From: Phaseolus vulgaris | Lineage: Eukaryota > Streptophyta > Magnoliopsida > Fabales > Fabaceae | Assembly: GCF_000499845.2 (NCBI RefSeq) | Contig: NC_023758.2 | Span: 24,835,520 to 24,899,519, forward strand | DNA: 64,000 bases | Reading direction: 5' to 3' | Shown here: positions 24,263 through 36,848 of the stretch, piece by piece | How positions within the stretch are numbered: position 1 is the stretch's first letter | How the letters are laid out: each line of letters begins with the position of its first letter | Notes under the pieces: model-generated | What the model was told of the DNA's origin: nothing | Seen by the model: only the letters and a program-made list of their open reading frames with translations | Database searches by the model: none | Program-made: the position numbers and the translations under genes

Positions 24263-26799
24263 CACCTTATCCATAAGCAGCGAAACAACTGGCATTCTTA
24301 GAACCTGAGTCACAGAAGTATAAAATGTGAATAAGCAGATATGGTCAACAAAACAATAAACAAAAATAATTTTGAAAACATGCAAGCAGAAACATAGTTA
24401 ACAAGGTATTTAGTTTGCCAACAAAAATCATAAAATATCCAAATATCAACATCAAGAGAACAAAGATAAAGGAGTTTCATCCTAACCCTAAACAAGTAAA
24501 TCGTTATGACAATAACACACAGAGATCGTACTTTCACTAAATTGAATAATATAATCAAGTATCCTTTTGTAGCAAAATTTGAATCCATCCCTTTTACCGC
24601 AACCACAATCCTGGCATTCAGAAAGAAAGATCCAGGAAAAGCCAAACATGCCAAATTCCTTGACAACATGATAGCTGAACCATGCTTCCTTCTACCATAC
24701 ATAATGTATGATGGCACTTATGTAACAGGACAAAAAACGGGAGAAAGAGAAACAGGCAATATGCACTTAGCATCTAGAATCAATGCATAAAACAATGTTT
24801 TTGTTTTCTGTTTACTAAATAAGTTTTCAAACAAAATGCAAGCTCTATAGAAGTTACAGCAACTAGAAAATTTCCGTAATAGTAATCCAATGTAAATCCA
24901 TTGTAACTTACATAAATGCAACCTTTGACAGCAGCACGGCGACAAAAGGCTTGTGGTAGTTCTCCTTCACCATAAATAGGATAAAGCAAAGCCCCAGGAG
25001 CATTAGGAAACCTGAGTTAAATAAGATAAGTATCTCAAAAAGAAAATTAAACAGTATGGCAAATGTAATGCATGAAAGTATAAGAATATGAAAATACCTT
25101 CCAACAGATGAGCTGTATTGAGCTAAACAATTTATTCCATCTTTTGTTTTAAGCAAATCTTTACAAACCTCGTTACTGTCTTGATCATAATCTAGCATGG
25201 CTATAGCATACAGAAGAATCCTGTGGAAGACAGAAAGACTTTACCTTAGCGTACTTGAAGCAGGTCAACAGGTTATGCGTGCATTATTTGAGTTGACATA
25301 CTTTACTAGAAAGTATCAATGAAATATGAAATAAATAGTTCTCTTCATCACAGAAGAAGATGATCAACTTCAGTTTTCCAAAAAGAAAATAACATGGCTA
25401 ATGGCCACATCAGACGGTTTAATGCTTCAAGCAGCAACCAAACAAACTGAGCACCTAAGATTTCATCTGTTATTATTCAAAGGCCAGATTTCACTTACAT
25501 GGAACATAAAAAGCAACAGCTTCTTGGAGAGAGACAATAAATATAATCCAGACACTAAAAAAGCATCACTGCTCCAATTCCTAGGGAAAATATATCAAAA
25601 GTGTACAAAAGAATCTATCACACCACTCTTTAGTGTAAGCCACTTCGATTGTGATTCAATGTTGATTTTCATATAGCAAAACACCTAAAATTCCCAGTCC
25701 TATTTCCGGCTAAGCATGCCCATGAAACTTAAAGTACACGACAAAATAACAAACTAGAAACTAAAAATTTCACTAACAAGCAAGATACTCCAGGCGGAGC
25801 AATAGTTTCTCCTACTTTCTTCCTGAGTATGGTTAAAATGGTAAAGGACTGCTGTTGAGGGTAATCTAGAAGTGCAGAAACTTTCATATGCAGTACGGTG
25901 GTAATTACAGGCTAATGAAACACCTTTATCTACTAATCTGAAGACGTACATTTTATCAATAGCCTACAATGCAACTTGAAAGTGATCTGAAACAGACAGG
26001 GCACACACAATGAAAGGCTTAATAAACAAATCCCCTGAGCTGAAGAAAGATGATAATGATGTGCAGAAATGAATGAAAATCAAATCTCACTAGCAAACAG
26101 AAATGGTGAATACGATTTTATCTTAGGCGGCAACTTCATTTTCTCCAAGAAACTAACAAACGGAATCTCCATATCTTCCTTCGAAATTTTCTCCTCCTGA
26201 GTATCATCCAAGTGCTGCTGAACCAGCTTGAAGAACCTCATCAACTGGTTCTTCTCCTTCAGCGAAAGCTTCTTGTCTCTGAAAATTGCTCCGCGAGAAT
26301 CTGGCACGTTCGCCAAACCCTCATTTGCTTCGTATACGAAGCATTCATCGATTCCTTTGAACTCCAAATACTGCGCCGCGCCCGATTTCAGCAGCAGATC
26401 GATCGTCTTGTCCGCGCTGAACAGCGCCCTCGGACCTCCCAAATCGATGTTGAATTTTCTCGAATTTTCGCAGAGGAATGAGTATTCATCGTAGGATGTG
26501 ATTTCTGCATCGGAGCAGAGGGGTTGGTGGAGGAGATCGACAACGACGTCTTCGGAATCAGTGGTTGTGACGGCGGCGGGGAGCGGACTGGGGGAGGTGA
26601 GGTAGGCAGTAAGGTGGAGGAAGGAGAGAGAGGCGAAGTGGCTACCGTAGAAGGAGTTGGGGTCGAGGTGGAGGATAGTTTTTCCGGCGGCGGATGCGGC
26701 GGCGGCGATGATGGATTCAGATAGGCCGGTGCCGACGATGATGAGATCGAAGTTGACAGGGTCTATAGGAGGGTAGGAGAGGTCTTGGGATTCGCTCAT
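22054..26799 (-). CDS. REP: Rab escort protein (REP), GDI family, nine exons
   Basis: Exons on the minus strand: 26114-26799, 25098-25220, 24912-25011, 24266-24304, 23883-24129, 23722-23797, 22881-23067, 22441-22521 and 22054-22155. All introns are GT-AG, phases agree at every junction, and the total is 1641 nt, giving 546 residues. REP presents newly made Rab GTPases to geranylgeranyl transferase II in the cytosol. Family features are DLIIVGTGLSESIIAAAASA (dinucleotide-fold-like start), NIDLGGPRALFS, LLYAIAMLDYDQD, GALLYPIYGEGELPQAFCR (conserved GDI/REP core), YSHQLILDPSF, and an acidic C-terminus ending DNGVTLDS. The true start is ATG at 26799 (MSESQDLSY); an upstream GTG in frame should not be used. 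Exon 1 probably ends at TC|GTATTC (26114), because that alone keeps phase and gives KSILLYAIAM. Intron 4 contains a TA microsatellite. Confidence 0.93.
24232..24259. repeat. (TA)n microsatellite in a REP intron
   Basis: An uninterrupted TA run of about 28 bp, a few bases from the donor site of the short 13-codon exon 4. Length variation here could serve as a marker. Confidence 0.9.
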
Positions 26800-27187
26800 A
26801 GCGACCACGATGGCGCGTGCAGGTTACTTGCGTCTGTGTCGTGCCAGAAGAAGTGGTTTACTGCGTATGGTTTGGCTTAGTATAACAATGGTCTTGGTTT
26901 GACTGTCGTTGAGATCACTTAGGTTTAAAGGAGGAGTTTTTTAAGGTCTAAGATTTATAGTTCTATACTTATTGTCTTTATTTATGTTCTTTAGTATGAC
27001 GATAAAAACATGTATTAAATAATCAACTTTTCAAAAATTATTTCGGAAACTGTATCGAAAATAGAGTTCAGAAGTTGAAAGAATAATTTTACTCTTCGTC
27101 AACAAATTTTCTCATTTACCTAACCGAGCTTCATCAAAAAATTTACAGTTTCAAGTATAAGATTTTTACATTTCAGGGCTAGAGTAA
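26800..27187. promoter_or_regulatory. REP upstream region and spacer to the Tat element
   Basis: It contains the presumed REP promoter. The part at 27047-27170 is also present in diverged form at 45928-46035, beyond the other end of the Tat element (shared ATAGAGTTCAG, CAACAAAT.TTCT.ATTTACC, TACAGTTTCAAG). No ORF is accepted. Confidence 0.4.
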
Positions 27188-27622
27188 TGTTGGTTCACGT
27201 TGATACACAATTATTGTCGTGCCTGCAGCTACCTGATTCTTCAAGTTCCTTCTCCTTCACGAGTGCGCTCGTCCGGTCGGCGGGGATACCTGTGATTGCA
27301 CTCCGACGCTCTAGTCAGTGCTAGTAATTAGTCTAGTCTATCTGGGTATCATAAAAGCGTACCTTTTCCCCTTTCAGAAGTCCCTTTTATAGGTTGACTT
27401 GAGCTTTGGTTCGTATGGGCCAGGTAATCGGTTGCTAAAGACATGCGTAGTGGTCCTTAGGTCACGTGTAGTGGTTTCCTAATATTAAGGAAGCGCTTCT
27501 CGAAGTGTTTTTGACTCACTCAACGTTAGTTGCAACCGTTTTCCTGCCACGTGTTTATTATATTATATTTTTAATGTATTATTTAATGTATGCGTTCGGT
27601 CGTCCGAGGCCCGACCAGTACA
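27188..27622 (-). repeat. 3' LTR of the Tat element (about 435 bp)
   Basis: The plus strand starts TGTTGGTTCACG and ends GACCAGTACA. It is followed by CTTGCCCCCAGGCTTG, the complement of a purine-rich tract, which fixes the LTR as the 3' one of a minus-strand element. It shares TTGCACTCCGACGCTC.AGTCA with the LTRs at 5225 and 19871. Ends were placed by TG...CA and the tract; no second LTR is present to confirm them. Confidence 0.65.
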
Positions 27623-27894
27623 CTTGCCCCCAGGCTTGAGGGTATGATCGGCCGAAGAGTCATGTAAGATGGTTGAGAGTTTTAAGATAATGCGTGATAG
27701 CTGGCATCATTAAATGCACAGCTGAGATGTGACGCTTGGCAGAGCCGCCATTTCTAGGTGTACTGTTCCATCTGATGGTTTCAACAGTGGGGATTTCATG
27801 TCGTTTCAAATGTCGAGCGGTACTGACCATTGGATTGTGGTAGATCTAACGGTGTTGGATGGTTTACGAGAGTTTCTCTCTCTTACTGTGATGA

Positions 27895-27904
27895 CTATAA
27901 ATAC
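27895..27904 (+). promoter_or_regulatory. TATA box of the antisense gene in the Tat element
   Basis: CTATAAATAC lies on the plus strand about 125-135 bp before the ATG at 28029. This spacing fits a plant core promoter with a short 5' UTR. It suggests the antisense gene was driven by its own promoter rather than by the LTR. Confidence 0.5.
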
Positions 27905-28028
27905 TCCTTCGCTGGGAAGTTTAGGGGTGTACATTCTCTCTTCTCTCACAGGGATCACGCTGCTTGCTCTGAGTGTCGAGTCTGTTGCGGTTGTTGTTTC
28001 CCCGTTTTGTTTATTGTCAAGGTTAGTA

Positions 28029-29801
28029 ATGTCATCTTCTGTAGGGTCTTCCCATAGTGTAGATTCGTCTTTGACTCGTACTGCGTCCGGTAGTGCGAGT
28101 CAGTCATCGGACGACCCAACCTATGATTGGGTTGAACCGTTCGTCCTTAATATTCTGACTAAGATTAGAACTTCAGATGACTTAGATAAGTTTTTCTCTG
28201 CCAACAAGGATTTTATAGAATCTGACTGCCCGACCGAAGCACTAGCTGTGGACGTTTGCGGCATAACCGACCGTGTGTGTCACGGTTGGGAAAACGCGGC
28301 ACATGATTTCTTTTTTGTATATAGTACACTTTTTTGCTAACCTACACGTTACCTTTCCTTTTGATAATTTCACCATGGGAGTCCTCCGGATTCTCAATGT
28401 CAGGCCCACGCAGTTGCACCCCAACTCGTGGGCAATTCTTCAAGCCTTTCGAATATTATACCGTATTTTTAAACTTACCCCTACTCCCGAGTCGTTTTTG
28501 TATTATTACAACACACATCCGAGTACTCCTGTGAGTTGGCTGTCGCTATCCAGCCGACCGGGGAATGTTCGTTTCGTTGCCTATACTACCTCTTATAAAA
28601 ATTTCAAGGAAAACTATTTTAAAGTATTTGTGGAACCGGACGATCGAGATCTCTTTTACAACGCGGATGGGACGACTAAATTTCCTTTCCACTGGATGGA
28701 GAAACCTACCCAACTTGGTAGCCGGTTGTGGAAATCGTTGTCCCCTTTCGACAAAGAGATACTGTTGAGCGTTAATCAATTGTCGTGTAGACTTCTCACC
28801 CGAGAATTGATAGCTCTGTATGGGTCGTCCACAAAATGGGCAGATTTAAATGGTATGTGAACTTTCTTGTCTTCGGCCATTCTGATGCTAAGTTAATGTA
28901 GTTTCATTTTACATGTATTTTGCAGAAATCGTTTTGAAGATGGACCCAAGTCTTAGCAAATTTATGAAGAGTTTGAAGAGACAGGCCGAGGGACGAAAAA
29001 TTTCTACCGTTGCTGGAATCGTGCCTCCGCCCACTGTTGTAGAGGTGGCGCTGCTCGAAACTGCCATCGTCGCTCCAGTTGTGAGCAAGAAAAAGGGGCA
29101 TCCGTCAAAGACGCAAAACCTAGCGGCGGGTACATCGTCTGGTAGGCCAGTCAGTATGTTGGGGTTATCGCTAAGAGTTGCCCCCACTATGCAGTTCGAC
29201 CTACGCCCGGAGGATGAGGGTATATTGGTGGTCGTCCCTACTTTGGATCTAATTGAGGAGATGGTGGAACTCCAATGCCGGGCAATGGTAGTGAGCAGAG
29301 CCATCGACGACGAACTGAAGAGGGTGGAGTCTGTCGTGATTCCCAAATTGAAGAATAGGCTTGAAGACTCGGCCCTTTCTCTGAAGAATGCCCTAGCGGC
29401 CGCTGACAAATGCCAAGAGGAGAAGCAGAAGGAGAAACAGCTGGCCCAGGAAGAATAAGAGGCTCTAAAGGCCACGCTTGCTAAAGTGATGGCCGAACGG
29501 GACCATCTTATGCAGGAGAAAGCTAACCTGACAGCCGATAAAGAATCCCTCAACGTTGAAATTGAAAAATTTCAGGGGTTCATGCTGCACATTAACGAGG
29601 AAAGCTTCAATCAAGGCGTACGTCAGGTGGCCTTCTTCCATGGCGTGCCGACTGATGACTCTCGTTATGACTTGGGCAAAGACATAGTGAATGGTCAACT
29701 GGTGCCGCTTGGGAGGTGATGATGTTGAAGATGCTGATCAAGTCATGGAGAACCCAATAGCGGAGACCCCTCAACCGGATGAGACCATTGAAATATTGTG
29801 A
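28029..29801 (+). pseudogene. antisense extra ORF of the Tat element (putative gypsy-type transposon protein), broken
   Basis: Plus strand, opposite to gag-pol. The frame from ATG 28029 (MSSSVGSSHSV) runs to about 28316. It then needs a 1-nt shift in a T run to continue through GVLRILNVRPTQLHPNSWA, PVSWLSLSSRPGNVRF, FPFHWMEKP and LSPFDKEILLSVNQL, which resembles the 'putative gypsy type transposon' (transposase 28-like) domain. An intron with GTATGT...TTTGCAG (28853-28925) keeps the frame. The second exon encodes a coiled-coil-rich tail (CQEEKQKEKQLAQEE), a premature TAA at 29456, then the same frame to 29719, and probably an ending near 29801 after another shift. Extra antisense ORFs are known in Tat elements; their function is unknown. 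Confidence 0.7.
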
Positions 29802-29934
29802 TGTGATGAATTTACCTGGACCCGGGGTGTGGCTTGAAACTCTTTTACCTTTATTTTCATTGCTTTTGAACAATTGCTTTTACATTCCTCTTTTTATATA
29901 ACTATGCATTTCTACTAAGTATTAAGTATTGAGT

Positions 29935-30720
29935 ATTGACCGAACGAATGGTGTGGATATGTTTACCAAATAATTAACTTCTAACTAAAGTTGGTAAATG
30001 ACGCAAGTTATTAATTCCGACCGAATGTTTCGATACATAAAAGACTGGATTAATGAATAACCTTTAAGTTATTGTTTCTGATCAAAACAATTTTTTGTGA
30101 ATAACTCCTGACCGAGCGTTCGGTTAACTAATAACATAACATTATTAACTTCTTGTCATAGCTGGTGAATAACGCTTAAGTTATAATTTCTGACCAAATG
30201 ATAGGTTAATTAATAATTAACATTATTAATTTTTTGTCATGATTGGTGAATAACGCTTAAGTTATAATTTCTAACCGAACGATCAGTTAATAATAATTAA
30301 CATTATTAATTTATGTCCATGATTGGTGAATAAAGCTTAAGTTATAATTTCTGACTAAACGATCGGTTAATTAATAATTAACATTATTTATTTCTGGCCA
30401 TGATTGGTGAATAACGCTTAAGTTATAGTTCTGACCGAACGATCGGTTAATTAATAATTAACATTATTAATTTCTGACCATGATTGGTGAATAACGTTTA
30501 AGTTATAGGTCTGACCGAACGATCAGTTAATTAATAATTAACATTATTAATTTCTGGCCATGATTGGTGAATAACGCTTAAGTTATAGTTCTGACCGAAC
30601 GATCGGTTAATTAATAATTAACATTATTAATTTCTGGGCATGATTGGTGAATAACGCTGAAGTTATAGTTTTGACCGAACGATCGGTTAATTAATAATTA
30701 ACATTATTAATTTCTTGCTG
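29935..30720. repeat. 80-bp tandem repeat array inside the Tat element
   Basis: The last copies start at 30433, 30513, 30593 and 30673 (GACCGAAC each time), exactly 80 bp apart. Older, more diverged copies extend left to about 30105 (about eight copies). Weaker traces reach 29935. Each unit contains GAACGATCGGTTAATTAATA and GGTGAATAACGCTTAAGTTA. The array lies between the integrase end and the antisense gene, i.e. in the 3' untranslated part of the element. Confidence 0.9.
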
Positions 30721-30843
30721 TAACTAGTGAATACTTTGTCAAAACAATTTTTTTTTAAAGTGCCTCGTTAAAACCTTCTCGGTCGAAAACCCTCCTTAGA
30801 GATAAAACGACCGAGCAAGGAAAGAGTGCACTAATTTTATTTA

Positions 30844-33800
30844 TCAGCTGTAATAGAATTTGAGATGCGTGGCATTCCACGTTCTCGGTACAGATTTTCC
30901 TGACAAATATTCTAAGTGATACGCTCCTCCGGCTGTTGTGTCGGCATCACGGAATGGACCTTCCCAGTTACTTGAAAATTTTCCATCGTCCTTCCGAGCG
31001 TCACTGCACATGCGTCAGACCAAGTCTCCTTTCTGAAAGCTTTGTGGCTTTACCTTCGAGTTATACCTTCTTACCGCCCGTATCTTGCATGCTTCTTTGC
31101 GTATCTTACACTTATCTCTTAGTTCGTTGATGAGGTCAAGGCCGACCATCAAACTTTCTTTATTTAGATCTAAGTCTAACGTTTGACAGCGTAGTGAAGG
31201 TTCACCTATTTCGACCGGAATCATGGCTTCAGTGTCGTATGTCAGGCTGTAGGGTGTTTCTTGAGTTGTCGATTGTGGGGTGCAACGGTAGGCCCATAGA
31301 ACTTCCAGAAGTTCTTTAGTCCAATTTCCCTTGGTTGGACCGAGTCTCTTTTTAAACTCGTTGAGGATGACTTTGTTGGCGACCTCCGCTTGACCGTTGG
31401 TTTGTGGATTTTCGACTGAGTTTGTAATATGTTTGATGTTGAGTTTTTCATAGAATTCTGCTAACCCTCGGTCAGTGAATTGTCGACCGTTATCGGTGAT
31501 AATAACCTGAGGTAGACCGAACCTGCAGACGATATTCTTCCATACGAAACTCTGGACGTTTCAAGCGATAATGGTTGTTAAGGGCTCGACCTCGATCCAC
31601 TTAGTGAAGTAATCGATGTCGACTAACAGAAACTTGCATTGCCCCTTGCCAGGTGCGAAGGGTCCAACGATATCCATTCCCCATTTCACGAACGGCCAGG
31701 GAGATAGGATGTAGTGTCAATTGTTTTGGTTGTTTGTGCGATAGGGTGCCATATTCTTGGCATTTTAAGCATTTCCGGACGAACTCTGTGCAATCTCCTT
31801 GCACGGTCGGCCAATAGTATTTGGCACGTAGTACTTTAGCAGCCATGGTTCGAGCTCCAGAATGGGTTCCGCATATTCCCTCGTGTAGCTCGGTCATCAC
31901 GTAAGTCATTTGTTTGGGATCGAGACACTTTAGGAGTGGACGAGAGTATCGTCTCCTATATAGGTCTTGATCAATGAGTATGAACCGGACGGCCTGTTGC
32001 TTCATCGTTTTTTCTAGATGTGGGTCACATACTCCTTCTGTCAAGTATTGCTTGATGGGGGTCATCCAGTTATGTTGGGTGTCGATCGCCATGCATTCTT
32101 CAGCGCCAACACTTAGTTTAATCAAAGTTACATGTATGACCGACTGATGAACTCCCTTTTGCTTGATGGTGGCCAACCTTGAGAGAGCGTCCGCTCGAGT
32201 ATTATTTTCCCTCCGAACGTGTTGGAACGAGACCTCCTTAATTCTGGTTAAGAGATTTTTCACGAAATGGAAATATTGTTGAAGTAAAGTTTCCCTTACC
32301 TCATACTCTTCTGTAAGTTGTCTGATGACTAGACGAAAGTCACTTTTACAAATTAAATTGGCTATCTCAAACTCGATTGCCAGGTGGAGACCGGCGATTA
32401 TAGCTTCATACTCAACTTGGCTGTTTGAGGTTTTGAATTCGAACTTCATGGCCTGCTCAATGACAATATCGCCTGGTCCTTCTAGCACAACTCCCGCTCC
32501 GCACGAACGACTGTTCAAGGAACCGTCTACATACAACGTCCATCTGGATTCCCCTTCTTCGGTCGGGTAAGGAGTGAGTTCCGCCGCGAAATCAGCAAGG
32601 GCTTGAGATTTAATGGCTCCCCTGGGTTGGTATTCAACATGGAACTCTGATAGTTCAATCGGTCAACCTATCATTCGTTTAGCTAAATCGAGTTTAGTGA
32701 GAATCTTCATAATGGGGTAGTTAGTTTTAACTATGACCCGATGATTCTGGAAATACATCCGCATCTGTCGTGCGGTGATGATTAACGCCAATGCGACTTT
32801 CTCGACCATTTGGTACCTGATTTTCGCGCCATGTAAGACTCGGCTAACGAAATATACCGGTCGTTCTTTTGCTTCTATTTCTTGCACAAGGACTGAACTT
32901 ACTGCTTCGTTGGAGACAGCAAGATAAACTATGATGGGCTCGCGTGCGTTCGATTTTTGGATCACTGGAGGAGATGCTAGAAATGCCTTTAGTTGAAGGA
33001 AATTCTGTTCGCATTCAGTCGTCCATTCAAACTTGGTTGTTTTCTTTAGCAACTTGATAATAGGTCTCGTTCGTTCGGTGAGCTTTGGCACGAATCGGGA
33101 TAAAGAGGTAAGTCGACCGATTAACCGTTGAATTTCTTTGAGCCCACTAGGACTTCGCATTTCTGTAATAGCTTTACATTTTTCGGGATTTGCTTCTATA
33201 CCTCGATGGGTAAGCATGAAACCTATAAACTTTCCACCTTCTACGCCGAACACACACTTTTCTGGGTTTAGACGCATACAATACTTACGCAAGGCTTGAA
33301 AGACTTATTTCAGATCTGTAATATGTTGCTCGCATGAGTCAGATTTGACAACAATATCGTCCACATATACCTCCACGTTCCGCCCGATCATGTCATGGAA
33401 AATGTAATCCATCAAGTGTTGATAAGTAGCTCCAGCGTTTTTGAGGCCGAACGGCATGACCTCGTAGAAAAAATTGTCGGAGTCCGTTCTAAATGTTGTC
33501 TTTTCTCTGTCACGGTGATGCATTTAGATCTGATTATATCTTGAGTAAGCGTCCAAAAAACTTAGGATTTGATGATCGACCGCTCCATCGACAAGTCGGT
33601 AGATAGTGGGTAGGGGATATGAATCTTTTGGGCATGCTTTGTTAAGGTTTGTGTAATCTACACACATTCTCCATTTGCCATTTGATTTTTTGACCATTAC
33701 CACATTGGCCAACCATGTTGTGTAGTGGGCTTTTTGAATGAATCCAGCTTGCACCAATTTATCAATTTCTTCTCGGGCAACCTTGCGCTGCTCTTCACCT

Positions 33801-34165
33801 AGCTTTCTTTTCTTCTGGGTGATCGGCTTGGCTTCCTTATAGACGGATAAGCGATGAGTGATAACATCGGATTTTACCCCGGGCATATCTGCAACAGTCA
33901 AAGCAAAAATGTCAGCATTTTTTATTAACGTTTTACAGATCGCCTCTCGGTCGTCCTTCTTGAAGGATGTTCCCATATGTGTTTTGCGGTCCTTGTCGCG
34001 GAGGAATATAGGTTGAAGGTCTTCTCCGGCCTCCATGCGGGGATCGTCCAATCAGGGGTCTAAGTCAACAAGAGCAACTAAATGTCTCCTAGAGCCTTTT
34101 CCCTTGGAGCGCCTTTCTGGTGACTGACCTCTTCGGCCTGGAGATCGGTCGTTCATTGTGGTATA
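30844..34165 (-). pseudogene. pol of the Tat element (RT, RNase H, integrase), broken
   Basis: On the minus strand: the RT start (FIQKAHYTTWLANVVMVKKS, CVDYTNLNKACPKDSYPLP), the catalytic YVDDIVVKS block (33305-33523), RNase H (33292-32663), a second RNase H-like domain (LYVDGSLNSRSCGAGVVLEG), an integrase HHCC finger (HEGICGTHSGARTMA ... CLKCQEYG), core residues within MDIV and ITDNGRQF, and the C-terminal module ending PRTWNATHLKFYYS, stop at 30844-30846. In-frame stops occur at 34052-34054, 33521-33523, about 33302-33304 and near 32661, with further breaks in integrase after 31601. The enzymes would copy and integrate element RNA, but this copy cannot. The upstream part of the polyprotein continues at 42720. 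Confidence 0.9.
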
Positions 34166-36428
34166 TGTTAGAATGGATGACTTTAAACTAGAGGGGAGGT
34201 GAATGGTTTAAAGAGGGATTTTGAAAACTTTTAAGTCAAGAATGAAATTATCTCAAGAAACAATTGATAAGGAATTCAGTTTGCCAAAACAATAAGGAAA
34301 AACAACAACACTAGAAAAACAATTGGTTGTTTCGCAGAAACAATCGGTTGTTTATACCAGTTTACAAAATCAAAACTGAATTTAAAGAGTTAAGGAAGAG
34401 AGAATGCACACATTGTTGAGCCAAGTGGTGTTCAATGTTTTGAAGAATCCAAATCCTTTGAAGGATGAAGCCTCTGCTTTGCTTGATGTTGTTGTGCTGG
34501 TTTTAGCCTTGTTCTGGGGTAGTTCAATGTTGTAATCAAACCTTAGATTAAATCTCAAAGCAATTAGCATCTCAATTTTATCAAAGCAAAATGTTTTTCA
34601 AACGAAGTTGAAACAACCGATTGTTTTGTCGAAACAACTGATTGTTTACACTTAGGTGTTTTGAGAAAGTTTGAAAACTGTTTTTGAATGGTGTTTTTGT
34701 TAAGTAACAAAACAACCGATTGATTCGAGGAAACAATCGATTGTTTGTTTTAAAACCATAACAGAAAAATTGTTTTCTTTGACTGAGCTTTAAATGCTTT
34801 AACAGAATACGCTCCAGTCATTAAATGCTTTGACCAATCATCTTTAAATGCAATTAAGAGTTTGTTAAGATTTGATAACAAACTATATTCTTAGATATAT
34901 TCTGAAAAACAGTTTTGATATATTAAGAATCTTGAAACAAAGTTTTCATCTAAGAAGAGTTTTTCAAAGTATTCTGAGATTGCTAAAGAGTTGAGAGATT
35001 GATCAAGGTGCTGAATAGGGATTCTACTTGTATTGATTTCAGATTTCCATCTGTAACAAGTGTAATCTTTGTAAACTGCTGAACAATTCGTTTGTGTGTG
35101 TTGCTGAGATTGGCTGTGTCTTCTTGAGGTGTTCAAGATCAGCAATCTTAGTGTTGGCCAAGGAGAGTGTGTTTCTTGAGGTTTTCAAGGTCATTCTCTT
35201 GGTTGTGGTGTAAGTAATCAAGGTGTGATTGCTTAGTGGATATCCTCAGGGTTTTTGAGAAGACTGGATGTAACTCTAGTTTTGAGTGAACCAGTATAAA
35301 CAACTGTGTACAATCTCTCTATCCCTATCTCTTTAAATTCAGTTTGTTTGTTGTTAGCTGGTATAAACAACCGATTGTTTCGAAGAAACAACCGATTGTT
35401 TTTCCTGGTATTACAGTTTTGCTTGCTGTTTTGGCTAACTGAATTGCTGAATCAATTGGTTTCTGAAATAAGTTCATTCTAGCTTTGAAAAGTTTGCGAA
35501 AATCCCTTTAAACCATTCACCCCCCCTCTAGTTTAAAGCCATCTTTTCTAACACACATATGTTTATACTGGTTCACTCTAAACCCAGAGCTACATCCAAT
35601 CTTCTCAGAAACCACTGAGGAATTCCACTAAGCAATCAAACCTAGATTACTTACAACACAACCAAGAAAGTGACCTTGATCCCCTCAAGACACACACTTC
35701 TCTTGGCCAACACACCAACACTAAGAATGCTGATCTTGATCCCCTCAAGAACACACAACACTTCTCAGCAAACACACAGAAGAAACTTGTTCAACAAATA
35801 CAAGGATTACACTTGTTACAGAAGTAAATCTGAAATCAATACAAGCAGAAATCCTATCTCACACTTTTTGATCAATCTCAATCTCTAAGCAATCTCAACT
35901 CTTTGAAAATCAGAATCTTGTTGTTCTCAAAAGATTGTTATTTCTCAAATCTGTTTTTCTGAATTTATTCAAAGATGTTTGTTATCAAATCTTAACAAAC
36001 TTATTCATTGCATTTAAAGATTGGTCAAAGCATTAAAGACTGGAGCGTAAACAGTTAGAATCATTTAAAGCTCAGTCAAAACAAAAACCATTTTTCTGTT
36101 ATGGTACCAAAACAAACAATCGGTTGTTTCCTCGAATCAATCGGTTGTTTTGGTTTTAACAGTTCAACCATTTGAAAAACAGTTTTCAATCTTTTATAAA
36201 AACATCTAAGTATAAAACAATCGGTTGTTTTTCACTTAGTTTGAAAAACAGTTTTCTTTTAAAAGATTGAGAATGCCTATGCTTTGGATTCAATCTAGAG
36301 TGGATTACAAAACTCAAACTACCCCAGATCCTAACTAAGACAACTCAACAACAACAAGCACAACCAAGCCTTCAACATCCTTCAAAGGGTTTGGATTCTT
36401 CAAAGCTTGAACACCACTTGGTTCAACA
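34166..36428 (-). repeat. 3' LTR of copy 2, interrupted by a solo LTR
   Basis: It starts TGTTAGAATGG, ends TTGGTTCAACA, and is followed by ATCTCCCCCTATTTG. The insertion at 34414-35553 splits it. It carries a single motif unit at about 36215-36230, where the right LTR has two (42479-42516); the difference is exactly 21 bp. Confidence 0.9.
34414..35553 (+). repeat. solo LTR of the same copia-like family, opposite orientation
   Basis: It begins TGTTGAGCCAAGTGG and ends TTTTCTAACA, the reverse complement of the surrounding LTR type. It is flanked by CACAT at 34409-34413 and 35554-35558. The undisturbed site is visible in the right LTR (GCACACATATG at about 40868). Length is 1140 bp. Motif pairs are at about 34610-34648, 34708-34746 and 35368-35404. 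Confidence 0.93.
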
Positions 36429-36848
36429 ATCTCCCCCTATTTGATGAAGACAAATCCCTGATGCTTGTGTTGTACCTGATTGAATCTGAAGCAGTTCCTG
36501 CAAAGCACAGTTTTAAGCAAAGCATAGAACTTCTGATATTCGGTTAGCACATAAACAAGTATAGAAATTCAAAGCATAATATCAGAGTAATCAACAAACA
36601 AATATAGGAGCAAAAACATATAAGGTTTCACTCATCCAAACTGTTTTGCAGAAAAAAATAAAAACTGGAATTAAACACAACATATATCTCCCCCTATTTG
36701 TCTTCACAAATAGATAAAGAGAAGAGATAAAACAAGATAATTGTTTTGAATACATCGGAATTAAACAACAAAAGCAACAAAAAGAAAAACGGATACATCC
36801 ACAAAAAAAACAATCGGTTGTTTCAATACATCAATCGATTGTTTTTCT
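36429..36848 (-). other. region between ORF2 and 3' LTR of copy 2
   Basis: Noncoding, colinear with 7176-7568. The purine tract abuts the LTR. A second copy lies at about 36688-36702 with the same flanking inverted repeat. A motif pair lies at 36808-36844 directly after the ORF2 stop. Confidence 0.6.

Noticed and set aside
24310..24717. 135-codon minus-strand ORF in the REP gene
   Set aside because: It lies within REP intron 3 and has no REP or other domain; flanking exons splice cleanly around it.
26800..26808. Upstream in-frame start for REP (MVAM...)
   Set aside because: The codon at 26808-26806 is GTG, not ATG. The first ATG is at 26799.
28909..29553. 214-codon minus-strand ORF
   Set aside because: It is the shadow of the coiled-coil exon of the antisense Tat gene, whose plus-strand frame shows the protein-like composition and splice phase.
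29935..30720. CRISPR-like or satellite array
   Set aside because: Repeats are contiguous 80-bp units without unique spacers, in a plant retrotransposon 3' region; this is an ordinary tandem array.
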